64,000 bases of DNA, taken from Pseudomonadota bacterium. Its GTDB lineage: Bacteria > Pseudomonadota > Gammaproteobacteria > Pseudomonadales > Pseudohongiellaceae. Position 1 is the stretch's first letter. Each line of letters starts with the position of its first letter. The notes beneath the pieces were generated by a model. The model was not told where the DNA came from. It was given only the letters and a program-made list of their open reading frames with translations, and did no database searches. A program made the translations under genes and the position numbers. This document shows, piece after piece, positions 54,701 to 63,644 of the stretch. The stretch lies in contig JAQBSZ010000007.1 of NCBI GenBank assembly GCA_027623555.1, positions 1 through 64,000 of the forward strand, read 5' to 3'.

Positions 54701-55361
54701 AAATTTTAGAGGTTTTGGTCTGAACGCAGATCTTGAGGGATCTCTGGGAATTCAGCAGCAAGCCAATGGTGCTAATCTGACCTATGGCGAACTCAACGTT
54801 TCGGAAGGCACTTACCAGATCTATGGACAGACTCTGCAATTACGACAAGGCAAGCTGCTATTTTTCGGTGCCTACGACAATCCCGCACTGGACGTTCGCG
54901 CCGTTCGAGAAATTGAGGAGGTCACTGTTGGCGTATTAATGAACGGGACCCTGAAAAACATAAACAGCCAGCTGTATTCAACACCCGCTCTGGCCGAGAA
55001 CGATATCATCGCGATGTTGGCTACCGGTCGGCCATTTTCGGAAGTCGGCAATCAGGACAGCGCCGCCTTGCTGGGTGTAATCGCCAGGCTCGGCATTAAC
55101 CGCGGACAATCACTCACCAACCAGATTAAAGACCAATTGGGGTTAGACACGCTGGGCGTTGACACCACTAATGACTTGAACAATAGCGTTTTAACCATCG
55201 GCAAATACCTTACGCCAGATATTTTCGTACGCTACGGCTACGGTTTGTTCGATCGACAGACTAAACTGGCAATCGACTACGCATTGTCAGAGCGTATAAA
55301 ACTGCAGGCTGAATCGGGTGAATATCAGAGCGTCGATATCACCTATACCGTAGAAAGGTGA
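51702..55361 (+). CDS. tamB: TamB, inner-membrane-anchored translocation/assembly protein
   Basis: A 1219-residue protein. An N-terminal signal anchor (about 14-35) is followed by a long beta-rich region forming the hydrophobic groove typical of AsmA-like bridge proteins. The C-terminal TamB (DUF490) domain is recognisable (GELNVSEGTYQIYGQTLQLRQGKLLFFG, NDIIAMLATGRPFSE, LTIGKYLTPDIFVRYGYGLFD, ending VDITYTVER). It spans the periplasm and works with TamA, probably carrying phospholipids. Its ATG overlaps the tamA stop (ATGA). It is intact, which is an argument that the tamA stop is recent or not real. Confidence 0.93.
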   Translation: MTQTIRKKWRILPMVILLLLGTVFLLVSLVFVALSTQSGNRWVVSQLVARLNQVGGYSLNFQSMDGTLVQGLQLRGLTFVNPDVDIALGEIQISWNPYSILSGNVYLSELRLSDAILIPTGSDGAVESSASPVEVGLFNPPGFSIEIGTLEITRAELRLQQQRLQLDSFTTNARLNGLDLALSNAHLRSPQLILNGDAQIYLSNFFPMNASLDWRAEINSLKELSGSVSLVGNIDSLEIENRLLEPAAVRSTGSVKTGLGSSALAFDLTHKADDFRYLQTLLDNVVLNAVILRTSGNPAEIFLELSSNIETDYLPTLQFSGNAIYTDRHLDLNSYSISTASGNVIGSADLAWVENLQGSLNYQSSHQNPLNDFDIDFELPLDLTEITSSGTWSFELLETGVRGELELDAIAGKIGPYNLTGNGALGIEGNTVSISQLVLETDSNQLLLQGEIADSINIDWSINAPELQQVLTGLQGSAIGSGRLTGSVADPTIVLQIAAADLQYADYAIAELNLSLDRTNAVYQAAIELTEASIATSSIQEELASVLIQIQGLSTRHSLSVDIESGYGSLLLALEGGIPDQAALEWQGTLLEVSLDSAIGTWSSNSTASISVSESSINLRNNCWEQREAQLCIDLQRQAGQEIQLAASLQGYVIEIDSSTPTGVVDLASFLPESIYLPENLSLHGTVNATLNLLLAANLDPVVDITLLSSDAEFTIKAIQQEQDNDLLEDELSQDQQYTLNVVDISGQSREGHWDFSSNISFSRQNIDESDLGLTAAINSRISIDAENRLSGTANLELEDLAWVEAILPEISNTHGNLSGEIVLAGSLGQPAVTGNLVLENGEFSILRSGITLSEINTRINSTSVSSLNLSGELTSGPGKIDFDGEINNLFSVERRLAVQISGNDFQVADLPDLQLNVSPELHLIANREAIDLGGSLLLPVLNLQLIQLPEAAVDISRDAIVVRYPPDRPELARSISSSQGTLFDIPVTADVEIVLGEQVNFRGFGLNADLEGSLGIQQQANGANLTYGELNVSEGTYQIYGQTLQLRQGKLLFFGAYDNPALDVRAVREIEEVTVGVLMNGTLKNINSQLYSTPALAENDIIAMLATGRPFSEVGNQDSAALLGVIARLGINRGQSLTNQIKDQLGLDTLGVDTTNDLNNSVLTIGKYLTPDIFVRYGYGLFDRQTKLAIDYALSERIKLQAESGEYQSVDITYTVER

Positions 55362-55582
55362 GGCTTGGAATCCTCAATGCGCTGTGTAACAGTATCCATT
55401 GAGCGCAAGGTATTCAACCCGAAATATCCCGCGTGCAATGTGGTCACTCGATAAGTTTCTATTTGTCTCCGTCAATGGCATTCGCGCATCTGAAACAGCC
55501 GCAATCAATCAGAAGCTTGCCAGGGAGACCGGGCCGCTAAACGCCTTCGGGTCCCAATTGGGCTAAAACACTGTTGGAGAAA

Positions 55583-56563
55583 ATGGAAAATAATATGATT
55601 CAGAGCATACTGTTTGACCCTGGTACAAAATCAGCGAAATTCGGTGGCAGCGAACTCATTAAAGAGTGGCATGCACAGAAAGATTCAGTCCTCTGGTTGG
55701 ACATCGGCGATACTGATCAGTCAGAAGAATTGTCAGTGTTGCGAGATTTTGGATTTCATGAACTCGCAATCCAGGATGCACTGCGCAAGCGCCACCCACC
55801 TAAAATCGAAGTATTCGAAAACTATATTTTTTTCCTGCTTCGTGATCTTGCCTCGCATGATCTTGGTATCGATTCTGAGGTGGCACAGCTTGCGCTCTTT
55901 GTCGGTGACAGACTTGTGGTAACGAGACATCGCGAAACTTCTGCCACAACCAATTGGGTTTACCAGCGTATTAAATCGAATCCCCTGATTCTGGAAGAAG
56001 GAGCTCCGGCGATAGCCCTGCGAATTTGCAATCGGCTGGTGCGTCGTTACGTGAGAATGCTGATTGAATTTGAAGTTAGGTTGGATGATCTCGAAGAAGA
56101 GATGTTTGCCAAGCCATCCGATGACTTGTTGTCTGAGCTCACCGGATACAAATCGAGATTGAGATATCTGAAGAGAAATGCCAGTTATCACAAATTGATC
56201 GCAAGTCTACTCAAAGAAAACAGACCCGAATTGTTTAGCGCTGACCTGGCTCATGAAATTATTGATTTGTATGAGCAAATTGAGCGAACCGGAAGCCTGT
56301 CCGAGTTGTACTATGATGTTCTGAAGGACTTGTCAGATGGCTATCTGGCCCTATCTTCCCATCGACTGAATCGTGTCATGCAATTTCTGACTGTAATCAC
56401 CGTGATATTTGTGCCGTTAACCTTTCTGGCGGGTATCTACGGTATGAACTTTGACTACATGCCCGAACTCAATTTCCGCTCCAGCTATTTTATGGTTCTC
56501 GGTGTTATGCTCACAGTGGCAATTTCACAGCTGTTCCTGTTTCGCCGCAAGGGGTGGCTATAG
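55583..56563 (+). CDS. CorA-family magnesium/cobalt transporter
   Basis: About 326 residues (MENNMIQS) from the ATG at 55583; an ATG at 55595 is also possible. A cytoplasmic domain (LRDFGFHELAIQDALRKRHPPKIEVFENYIFFLLRDL, VTRHRETSATTNWVYQRI) and a long helix precede two C-terminal membrane spans. The signature YGMNFDYMPEL (GMN motif, about residue 290) defines the family, the second helix ending LFLFRRKGWL. It is a pentameric channel for Mg2+ or Co2+, or for Zn2+ in the ZntB branch; the PELxxR in place of MPE points slightly to a variant. The MscS gene starts at its stop (TAGTG). Confidence 0.93.
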   Translation: MENNMIQSILFDPGTKSAKFGGSELIKEWHAQKDSVLWLDIGDTDQSEELSVLRDFGFHELAIQDALRKRHPPKIEVFENYIFFLLRDLASHDLGIDSEVAQLALFVGDRLVVTRHRETSATTNWVYQRIKSNPLILEEGAPAIALRICNRLVRRYVRMLIEFEVRLDDLEEEMFAKPSDDLLSELTGYKSRLRYLKRNASYHKLIASLLKENRPELFSADLAHEIIDLYEQIERTGSLSELYYDVLKDLSDGYLALSSHRLNRVMQFLTVITVIFVPLTFLAGIYGMNFDYMPELNFRSSYFMVLGVMLTVAISQLFLFRRKGWL

Positions 56564-57906
56564 TGGCCGAAACAACCGCAAATCTCACAGATCTGTCTGT
56601 CTTGAGTTCACTATTCGATGATTTCATCCACTGGTTGCAATCCTCAGTATTTGTTGTCGACACCCTGATTGGAATCGGAATTGTAATCCTTGCCGGGTTA
56701 ATTGCATGGCCTCTGGCAGGAATTCTGCGCACCAGGCTGGAGAGGATGTCCAGAAGGCACTCCCGTTACCGAATTCTGGTCAGCATCTGGAAGACTTCGA
56801 CTGATTTGTCCTTTCCGGCTGTCTGGCTAGCTCTGCAATGGATTTCTGTATTGATAACCGCCAGGCTTGCTTTTGCCAACGGCCCTCTGGTTATCACCAG
56901 CAGCCTGCTTGCCGCCTGGGTGATCGTACGATTCGTCACCATGTTCGTGTCCAGCCCATTCTGGTCTCAAACAATTGCGATCTCCGCATGGCTGGTCGCC
57001 GCACTGAATATCCTGGGGTTTCTGAGTGAGACTGTCGCTTTCCTCGATGGCGCTTCTTTCACGATCGGCCAGGTGACGATTTCGATCCTGGCGATAATAC
57101 AGGGAGTGATTACCCTGGGCGTTCTACTCTGGATTACATCGATCGTCAGTCAGATTACCGAGAGCAAACTGAAATCATCTGTAAATCTGACTCCCTCCAT
57201 GCAGGTGTTGTCGATAAAATTCCTACATATCGGACTCGGCTCCATTGCCTTTATCACAGCGCTGGCAATCGTTGGCGTAGATCTCACAGCGCTGGCTGTG
57301 GTAGGGGGCGCTGTTGGTGTCGGTCTCGGGTTTGGACTACAAAAAATCTTCGCCAACCTTATCAGTGGATTCATTCTATTGATGGATAAATCCATAAAGC
57401 CGGGCGATGTAATCGCCATTGAGGACTTTTTTGGTAGAGTCGATGCATTGGGCGCAAGATATGTGTCGGTAACAACACTGGATGGCATCGAGCACCTGAT
57501 TCCCAATGAAGAGCTGATCGCAAACCGGGTAGAAAACTGGTCTCATTCTCAGAACCTGCTCAGGTTAAGACAGTCTGTAGGGGTACACTACAGATCTGAT
57601 ATCCACAAAGCCATGCAGTTATGTCTGGATGCGATAGACGAAGTAGACAGGATCCTCAAGGATCCTCAGCCCAAATGTTTGCTTAGAGAATTTGGTGACA
57701 GTTCTGTCGATCTGGAAATTCGCTTCTGGATAAATGATCCTATGAATGGTCGGGCAAACGTGATCAGTCAGGTACTTCTGTTAATCTGGGATAAGTTTCA
57801 CGAACACGGCATAGAAATCCCCTATCCGCAAAGAGACCTGCATATCAGATCCTCGAGTATTGGTAAATTGTCGGAAGATCCAGGAGAATCACCGCAAGCC
57901 GACTAA
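56563..57906 (+). CDS. MscS-family mechanosensitive ion channel
   Basis: About 447 residues from the GTG at 56563, which has AAGGGG 8 bases upstream and overlaps the corA stop by one base; a GTG at 56554 is the longer option. Four or five N-terminal spans precede the pore helix: LTALAVVGGAVGVGLGFGLQKIFANLISGFILLMDKSIKPGD, the Gly/Ala-rich TM3 of MscS and its beta domain. The C-terminal cytoplasmic vestibule ends KFHEHGIEIPYPQRDLHI. It releases solutes on osmotic downshock. Translational coupling to corA suggests ion or osmotic homeostasis. Confidence 0.95.
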   Translation: MAETTANLTDLSVLSSLFDDFIHWLQSSVFVVDTLIGIGIVILAGLIAWPLAGILRTRLERMSRRHSRYRILVSIWKTSTDLSFPAVWLALQWISVLITARLAFANGPLVITSSLLAAWVIVRFVTMFVSSPFWSQTIAISAWLVAALNILGFLSETVAFLDGASFTIGQVTISILAIIQGVITLGVLLWITSIVSQITESKLKSSVNLTPSMQVLSIKFLHIGLGSIAFITALAIVGVDLTALAVVGGAVGVGLGFGLQKIFANLISGFILLMDKSIKPGDVIAIEDFFGRVDALGARYVSVTTLDGIEHLIPNEELIANRVENWSHSQNLLRLRQSVGVHYRSDIHKAMQLCLDAIDEVDRILKDPQPKCLLREFGDSSVDLEIRFWINDPMNGRANVISQVLLLIWDKFHEHGIEIPYPQRDLHIRSSSIGKLSEDPGESPQAD

Positions 57907-58274
57907 CGATCAAAAAATTCCTTGGGCGGTTTTCTGAATCAACCCCCAAAAAGAAATGAAGATCCACTATCGACCAAGTAACTAATCTTCAAAATATTCC
58001 TGCCCAATACTAATCAGAACGTTAGAGAATCTCGATCCGTTCAAGTGAGCTCGGCAAATTGCTGGATGCTAATTTGTATAGGACTCTTGCTGTGAATTAG
58101 CGATCGATTGACTATTGTTCATTAAGGGAGGGTCGCAGCTCCATTTGAATAGTTAGCCCTAATTTCACTGCGAAAGACATCCAACCGCAAAGACTATGTG
58201 CCTGAATTTGACTAGCCCTCAATCGAAAACCAGAAGAACTTCGCCGACTTCTCAGCCAGCATGGGAACTTGCTA
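57907..58274. other. Intergenic region between convergent mscS and a minus-strand secreted gene
   Basis: 368 bases between the two stop codons. No ORF above noise and no intrinsic terminator with a T-run was found. There is a weak TTGGG ... CCCAA pairing near 57923-57950. Nothing else can be supported. Confidence 0.5.
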
Positions 58275-59243
58275 CTACCTCACCACTACCGTCACATCCG
58301 AATACGTGGTGTAGATTCCATCGTCGGCATAGGCGCGTAATACGTAGGTACCGCTCTGACTGAAGCTCGCTGCTGCTGTGATCTCTTGGCCCGCAGGATC
58401 AAGAGAAGCTACCGCCGTATCAAAATTGACCTGACCCGGACCACGGTATTTTATCCAGCTGACAGCCAGACCAGTTTCGTCTGCGGCAATATAGTTGACG
58501 ATACTCTGGGACTTGGGTGAATTACGACCAATACCCCCTCCAACTACCGGGAGTGCATTGGGCAGTGGCTCCATCTCTGAACGACGGTTTCCTTCGTACG
58601 CCCCGGGGAGCCCGTCATCGCGCGCGAACACTCTTAGTGCCAGGGAATTGCCCGGAGTTGTGGATAATTGCCCTTCCACTCCAACCATTCGAATAATGGG
58701 CGGTTGGTTCGCATACTCAATTTCCGTGCGACCATTAGTGCCGCGACCGCGATTGGCACCCCACACACCTTCGTCAACGCTCCAGATATTCTCTCGTTCC
58801 AGCGTTCCTACGGCTGTATGCGTTTCGCCGTGGTGATTTACGGTCCAGACCAACTCCTTACCCACAAAATCGGCTGGCACCTGAACACCGAACACAAACT
58901 GCTGGCGTCTGGGATAGAAGTAAGTAGGCTGACCGCGGTCGATCGAGCCCGCGTTATCCAGCAGCAAGCTCGGGTCAACGGGTCCGGCATTAGCGACACC
59001 GTCCGCCACCTGAAACGAATTACTATCACCGAGTGGTATATCAGGGTATTCGTTGTAGTTTCTGTTCAGATAACCAAACCACATTGTGTAACTACCATCG
59101 ATGTTCTTTTCAAAGCCCTCAAATATCGGCTGAATGCTCTGACCGAAACGGTGCAGTGTCTGCGCCGTTACTGTCCCACTGGACAGCAGCACCACAATCA
59201 GCAATATCGCGCTGGAGAATGCTAGCCTCGCTCGATTAAACAT
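58275..59243 (-). CDS. Secreted protein of unknown function, Ig/PKD-like C-terminus
   Basis: A 322-residue protein with a signal peptide (IVVLLSSGTVTA). The first part begins FGQSIQPIFEGFEKNIDGSYTMWFGYLNRNYNE, and the mature protein is beta-rich. The last 80 residues (FDTAVASLDPAGQEITAAASFSQSGTYVLRAYADDGIYTTYSDVTVVV) look like an Ig/PKD-type fold. I do not recognise a function. AAGGAG precedes the ATG. The gene follows the cytochrome/PHM-like gene on the same strand (46 bases between the stop and this start), so the two are probably one operon and may act on the same extracellular substrate. Confidence 0.75.
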   Translation of the reverse strand: MFNRARLAFSSAILLIVVLLSSGTVTAQTLHRFGQSIQPIFEGFEKNIDGSYTMWFGYLNRNYNEYPDIPLGDSNSFQVADGVANAGPVDPSLLLDNAGSIDRGQPTYFYPRRQQFVFGVQVPADFVGKELVWTVNHHGETHTAVGTLERENIWSVDEGVWGANRGRGTNGRTEIEYANQPPIIRMVGVEGQLSTTPGNSLALRVFARDDGLPGAYEGNRRSEMEPLPNALPVVGGGIGRNSPKSQSIVNYIAADETGLAVSWIKYRGPGQVNFDTAVASLDPAGQEITAAASFSQSGTYVLRAYADDGIYTTYSDVTVVVR

Positions 59244-59288
59244 GGTTGAGTGGCTCCTTGGATTCTTATTGTGTCAACTCACTGATGT

Positions 59289-60617
59289 TCAGTCACTGCC
59301 AGCAATCGAGCGAGCGCGTCGCTCTTCAACCGCTGCCGTATATTCCTCATCGGACAGTTCATACCAGCTAATCCATGAGAATGACATATCATCGGTGGAG
59401 CGCTGGCCGAAACCTACCCAGTTGCGGGAATCTCCCGCCCAGGGGTTACTGTTTGAGTTGTTATACCAGCTAGTTACATGCAGCATGGATCCCTTGGGAA
59501 TCAGCGGTTGCACTTCTTCAACATAGTTATAGGCGATATGCCAACCAAAATCCCAATCTGCGCAACTCAGTGTCTGCCGGCGATTGTCCTGATAGATCAC
59601 TTCCAGACACTGACGTGTCCCCAGGTTATGAAGATGGGGCTGGAATGTCGTTATCCGAATATTCCTGGTCATGAATTCATAGCCATCGGTGCGGATAGTC
59701 TCTTCTCCACCGGGCAGATCGAGATCTTCGTTATCCGCCATGTGGGAGCGCACCAGTATATTTTCCGGCTCTTCATCGATCGGTAGAAACCACAGTCCCA
59801 ATCTGGTGCGATCAGTATGATCCAGACCATCGGGGCTGGAAGCATAATGTATGTTCCAGTTCAGCCTGGTGCCCGCCTTAATAAGCTGGCCGGTACCGGG
59901 TGGATTAATGTCGGCAGTCTTGCCAAGGGCATATTCACTAAGAAACCCTCCTCCACCTTCGGGGAACTCCATGGAAGTGACCGCATGGTGGACCACTGGA
60001 AATCCGTCCGCTGAGGGCTTGGTCTCAAACGCCTTGATCCAACGATCTTCAGTGAGCCCCGTGTCGCTATAAAATGTCATCCACCAGTTGGGACCACCGG
60101 CAGGAACGTTAAACGGGTCAGGGATTGGAATAATCAGGTCCGGTGGACGGCCCATCTCGTCTTCGAGCGTCCAGGCGACGTTGTCCTCGAAGAATGGAAC
60201 AGAGGGCAGGTTCACCATTGAACCCTGGGCTGCCCCTGTGTCTACCCAGCTTACAATGGTGGCGATCTCTGCATCGGTTAATGAACGATCATCCTCGAAG
60301 CCCTGCACCCCGACTGTCTTGTCTATAAAATAGGGGGGCATCTTGCGATTGGCGACCCGGTCCTTGATTATGGGAGCCCAGGCTCTGACTGTCGCATAGT
60401 CGATTAACGACATCGGCGCTATGGAATCAGGCCGATGGCATTCCACGCATTTGTCATAGATGATGGGAGCTACATGGTCAGCAAACGTCAATGTCGCGCC
60501 GCTGGTTTGTTGGCCAAGGGCCGGAGCCGCAGAAAGGATAACGAGAAAGGCGCCCAAAACGCCCAGAGAATAGCTATACCACGGCTTTGAATGTGTACTG
60601 CTTGTTGAATTGACCAC
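59289..60617 (-). CDS. Secreted cytochrome c and copper type II monooxygenase-like protein
   Basis: A 442-residue exported protein with GTG start preceded by AGGAGG (7 bases). After the signal peptide comes a cytochrome c domain with haem motif CVECH (57-61) and a distal Met in ANRKMPPYF. From about residue 150 a domain resembling the copper type II ascorbate-dependent monooxygenases (PHM) follows, with paired His residues in FPVVHHAVTSMEF and TTFQPHLHNLGTRQCLE, and Met/His in GSMLHVTSWYNNS. Such fusions suggest oxidation of a substrate with electrons passing through the haem. Full copper-site conservation cannot be checked by eye. It is the first gene of a pair with the following unknown secreted protein. 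Confidence 0.8.
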   Translation of the reverse strand: MVNSTSSTHSKPWYSYSLGVLGAFLVILSAAPALGQQTSGATLTFADHVAPIIYDKCVECHRPDSIAPMSLIDYATVRAWAPIIKDRVANRKMPPYFIDKTVGVQGFEDDRSLTDAEIATIVSWVDTGAAQGSMVNLPSVPFFEDNVAWTLEDEMGRPPDLIIPIPDPFNVPAGGPNWWMTFYSDTGLTEDRWIKAFETKPSADGFPVVHHAVTSMEFPEGGGGFLSEYALGKTADINPPGTGQLIKAGTRLNWNIHYASSPDGLDHTDRTRLGLWFLPIDEEPENILVRSHMADNEDLDLPGGEETIRTDGYEFMTRNIRITTFQPHLHNLGTRQCLEVIYQDNRRQTLSCADWDFGWHIAYNYVEEVQPLIPKGSMLHVTSWYNNSNSNPWAGDSRNWVGFGQRSTDDMSFSWISWYELSDEEYTAAVEERRARSIAGSD

Positions 60618-60947
60618 CTGGCAACCTCCTACATTTCTTCGTCAACGTGCGCCTGCTATAGCTGGCGGGCGAGATCGAGATTTGCTTTGTTGTTGAATGA
60701 GGGTTCGCTCTGAAACAGAGTAATGATGATAAAGGGCCGCAGTCAAGTACTTCCGGGGCGACTTGTAGTATCAGAGGTAGACTTTGACTCCACAACGCCC
60801 ATGAAATCCCTTCGCTGGGCGTGGAATGAAGGTCGATTCTGTCAGCCACTATTGACTCTATTTGCTTATCATTGCTACCTAAGCATGTACACTGCACGTA
60901 GTAACATCATGGTTGAGACTTAATCGTGTGAATTCATGGAGAATATT
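60618..60947. other. Intergenic region between divergent genes
   Basis: 330 bases between the cytochrome/PHM gene (minus) and a lipoprotein gene (plus). A TTGACT at 60852-60857 could be a -35 for the plus-strand gene, but the matching -10 is poor. No other feature is seen. Confidence 0.4.
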
Positions 60948-61307
60948 ATGATCAGATTAGTGAAAACATTGTCCTTTATCGCCGCAATTGTGGTGCTAGC
61001 CTCCTGCGCGGCTTCGGTAGCTCCTGGAGTGGGTTCGTGGAACGTGAACATCAGCACGCCAGTGGGAGAGCAATCCGGAGTATGGACATTTTCAGGCGAT
61101 GGCACAGGAGTAATGGGGAGTGATCAGGGGGATCAGAATATTGAGGGTGTAATGCTGGATGGCAATAGCATTAGTTTTGATGTCGACATCGATGCCGGCG
61201 GTCAGAGTCTCAGCCTGAGCTTTAGTGGAATGGTAGATGGTGATTCTCTCGATGGCGAATTCGCCAGCGACTTCGGCGCATTTGCTGTATCCGGCACACG
61301 ACAATAG
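60948..61307 (+). CDS. Small lipoprotein of unknown function
   Basis: From the ATG at 60948, with GGAG 6 bases upstream, the protein has 119 residues (an upstream ATG at 60936 lacks a site). Signal MIRLVKTLSFIAAIVVLASC has lipobox LASC. The mature part is Gly/Asp/Ser-rich and beta-like (GSWNVNISTPVGEQSGVWTFSGDGTGVMGS, SLSLSFSGMVDGDSLDGEF), compatible with a small lipocalin-like or barrel domain of secreted binding proteins. No function is claimed. Confidence 0.75.
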   Translation: MIRLVKTLSFIAAIVVLASCAASVAPGVGSWNVNISTPVGEQSGVWTFSGDGTGVMGSDQGDQNIEGVMLDGNSISFDVDIDAGGQSLSLSFSGMVDGDSLDGEFASDFGAFAVSGTRQ

Positions 61308-61520
61308 CTGACAGAGATGCAGCCCGCACTCAGATTCGACAGAAAGCGCAGCCTGTTTCGATAAAAAATAACAACGCAGGCCTAATCCAATGAACTCATT
61401 TTTTTGCTGAAAAATAGGATCTGAATTTTTGTGAAGAGTGACTGCTCAGCTTTCACAGTGAGAACTTGAAAATCATCCCGAGGGAGCCTCTGCACAAGAC
61501 ACAGGAGAGTAGAGACAGGG

Positions 61521-61892
61521 CTATCCGCGCAGATAGGCGTCCGTACCATCCAGCCAGTCTTCGCGGCGCGGTGCCCACATGTCGATTTCTTCCACCTCGC
61601 CAATGCAGGTTGCCTGGTGTGGAACATGCGCCGGTATCACAACCACATCTCCCGGGCCGAGCATCATCTCCTTCGGATCTTCACCACCAAACACGAAGTG
61701 CATCTGCCCGCTGAGCACCTGGGTAATCTGTTCGTTGTGATGGCTGTGCATGGGCACCTTAAATCCAGCTTTGAAATAAATGCGCGCCACCGTCATTTTT
61801 TCTCCTGTGACGATGCGGCGCTGCATGCCTTCATTCACAGTTTCGAGTTCAATGGTGTTCCAGTTGATCGATTGCAAGGTCTGATTGCTCAT
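61521..61892 (-). CDS. Cytoplasmic cupin-domain protein
   Basis: A 123-residue protein from the ATG at 61892, preceded by GGGA; an upstream start is unlikely. The cupin motifs are complete: FKVPMHSHHNEQITQVLSGQMHF (two His and Glu) and LGPGDVVVIPAHVPHQATC (His). No signal peptide, so unlike the other two cupins it is cytoplasmic. These proteins bind a single metal and serve as small dioxygenases, isomerases or sensors. It is followed on the minus strand by about 210 bases before the next gene. Confidence 0.85.
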   Translation of the reverse strand: MSNQTLQSINWNTIELETVNEGMQRRIVTGEKMTVARIYFKAGFKVPMHSHHNEQITQVLSGQMHFVFGGEDPKEMMLGPGDVVVIPAHVPHQATCIGEVEEIDMWAPRREDWLDGTDAYLRG

Positions 61893-61999
61893 AACTTTCC
61901 CGGGATAACTACGCAGCAAAAAAGGCGCTGAGGACAACTCCCAGGCGCCTTTTGTTACCTACGTTTTATGATGACCGTCACATAGGGTGATTGAGCAGG

Positions 62000-62452
62000 C
62001 TAGCGTAATTCAGTTGCGTCGCGCCCGTCTCGTGGCGCACCGGTGCCAGACGATCCCATGAAGAACTTGCGTCCGTCTTCGAAAGTCACATCACGACCGT
62101 TGGCACGCGCGCTGCGGTCCTTGCTCTGGTAACCGTCGACTACGATTACGGTGCCGGGAGTAATGGTTTCGCGCGACAGCCCGCGTCTTAACAAGGTATT
62201 AGGCGTACCACCCTCGACCATCCAGACCTGCTTGCTGCCGTCATCGAGGGTGACCTCCAGGTGAATCCAGGTGTGGGGATTTACCCACTCCACTCTGACG
62301 ATAGGCCCACGCAGAACCACCGGGCGATTCGGATCGAACTCGGCACTAAAGGCGTGGTGCGCGACAACTGGTCCACCGGCAGCCATAATCAAACCAGCCA
62401 GGGCAAATCCGGCTACAGCAATTCTGATAATCATACGAGTATGCTTGCGCAT
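62000..62452 (-). CDS. DUF6152 secreted protein
   Basis: A 150-residue protein with an export signal ending VVAHH. The mature N-terminus AHHAFSAEFDPNRPVVLRGPIVRVEWVNPHTWIHLEV is the highly conserved start of DUF6152 proteins. A GRKFFMGSSGTGAPRDG tail follows. The function is unknown. AGGAG precedes the ATG. It is encoded next to the EGDTLVVE-type proteins, an association seen often in marine and soil proteobacterial genomes. Confidence 0.85.
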   Translation of the reverse strand: MRKHTRMIIRIAVAGFALAGLIMAAGGPVVAHHAFSAEFDPNRPVVLRGPIVRVEWVNPHTWIHLEVTLDDGSKQVWMVEGGTPNTLLRRGLSRETITPGTVIVVDGYQSKDRSARANGRDVTFEDGRKFFMGSSGTGAPRDGRDATELR

Positions 62453-62498
62453 AGTATTTCTCCTAACTTTTTAAAAACTGAATCTCCTCAAGCCCACA

Positions 62499-63620
62499 TT
62501 AACGAGTGGGGTTTGGGACTCCACCAGGATCCTCTCCGCGGTATTCTGCCTCGAGCAGGCGAGCACCCTTCATGATGCCTTCCAATGCGTAGTTCGCTTC
62601 ATGGCAGGCATACTCGAAAACCTTGTTCGGGCTTCGCGGCCAGGCATACTCACCGGTGAACGGCGCAGTCCACACACTAGGATCTTCAACCGTGAAGGTG
62701 TAAACCAACTTGTCGGCACTCTCCATGCGGAATCGTTCGGTTACCTTCATGTCTTTCGAACCCTGAGAAAATGCCGGAACGTCGCGGAAATTCGTAGTCT
62801 CGACGACCAGCGTATCGCCCTCCCACCAGCCTATGGAATCGCCAAGCCACTTCTGAATTTCAGCTGGGTCGTGCTCGGCGTTCATGCGCACGATTCTCGC
62901 CTCGTGAACCATCTCGACTTGAATCACCACGGTGTCCTCACTCTGGACGATCCGCTTATGATTGTTATAAAGCGCCGGAAGCATTGGAGGTCCACCGGTT
63001 GAGCTGAAGCTTAGCAGACAGCGCTCGGCGAAAGGTCGTTGTTCGGGATTGTCATAGGGCCCTGGCGCATCCAGCCCGGCATCTAACCAGTAGGCAGTAC
63101 CATCATTCGCTCCACCCTCTCGACGAGGTGCGGCTTCGCCTGCCCCAAGTGCAGCCCGGCGCGCTTGTCGGCGTTCATCAGTCACTGGTGGAAAGCTGCC
63201 ATCGGGCGGGTCAATCAGAATCGATGTACGCCATTCACCATCGATCTGAAACGCATCAGTACCGCGGTCGATCCAGAAGGTATTGTAGCCACCTACATTA
63301 CCCGAAGCGCCGGTGGAGCCATCTCCACCTTGTGGTGGCGCACTGCGATTTGGATCGCTGGCTTGCTGGCGTTCGTCGTTTCGCTGTCGTTCTTCGGCGG
63401 CAATCACGGCGGCCTCATCATTAGTCAGGAACTGCTTGTCTGCAAATTGCGCCGGGCGTACCAACGGCGTCAATGTAGACACATCATAGGTACCTGACAA
63501 ATCCGGATGTCCGCTCGGCGTACGGGGAATGCCATCATTCTGTGCCGTAACGAGCGGAGTAAGTACCAGGCCAATAATGGCCAGCATGCTGAGACACGAT
63601 TTCTTGATTGGATTGTGCAT
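62499..63620 (-). CDS. Secreted protein of the WWEGDTLVVET family, unknown function
   Basis: A 373-residue protein with signal peptide (MHNPIKKSCLSMLAIIGLVLTPLVTA). Conserved blocks: GIPRTPSGHPDLSGTYDVSTLTPLVRP, GPYDNPEQRPFAERCLLSFS, and WLGDSIGWWEGDTLVVETTNFRD. This arrangement, with a neighbouring DUF6152, occurs in many environmental genomes, but no biochemical role is established. GGAGA precedes the ATG. It follows the next (partial) gene by about 25 bases and is 47 bases before the DUF6152 gene; these three form a probable operon. Confidence 0.8.
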   Translation of the reverse strand: MHNPIKKSCLSMLAIIGLVLTPLVTAQNDGIPRTPSGHPDLSGTYDVSTLTPLVRPAQFADKQFLTNDEAAVIAAEERQRNDERQQASDPNRSAPPQGGDGSTGASGNVGGYNTFWIDRGTDAFQIDGEWRTSILIDPPDGSFPPVTDERRQARRAALGAGEAAPRREGGANDGTAYWLDAGLDAPGPYDNPEQRPFAERCLLSFSSTGGPPMLPALYNNHKRIVQSEDTVVIQVEMVHEARIVRMNAEHDPAEIQKWLGDSIGWWEGDTLVVETTNFRDVPAFSQGSKDMKVTERFRMESADKLVYTFTVEDPSVWTAPFTGEYAWPRSPNKVFEYACHEANYALEGIMKGARLLEAEYRGEDPGGVPNPTR

Positions 63621-63644
63621 TTTATTTCTCCTGACCTCAGTCGA

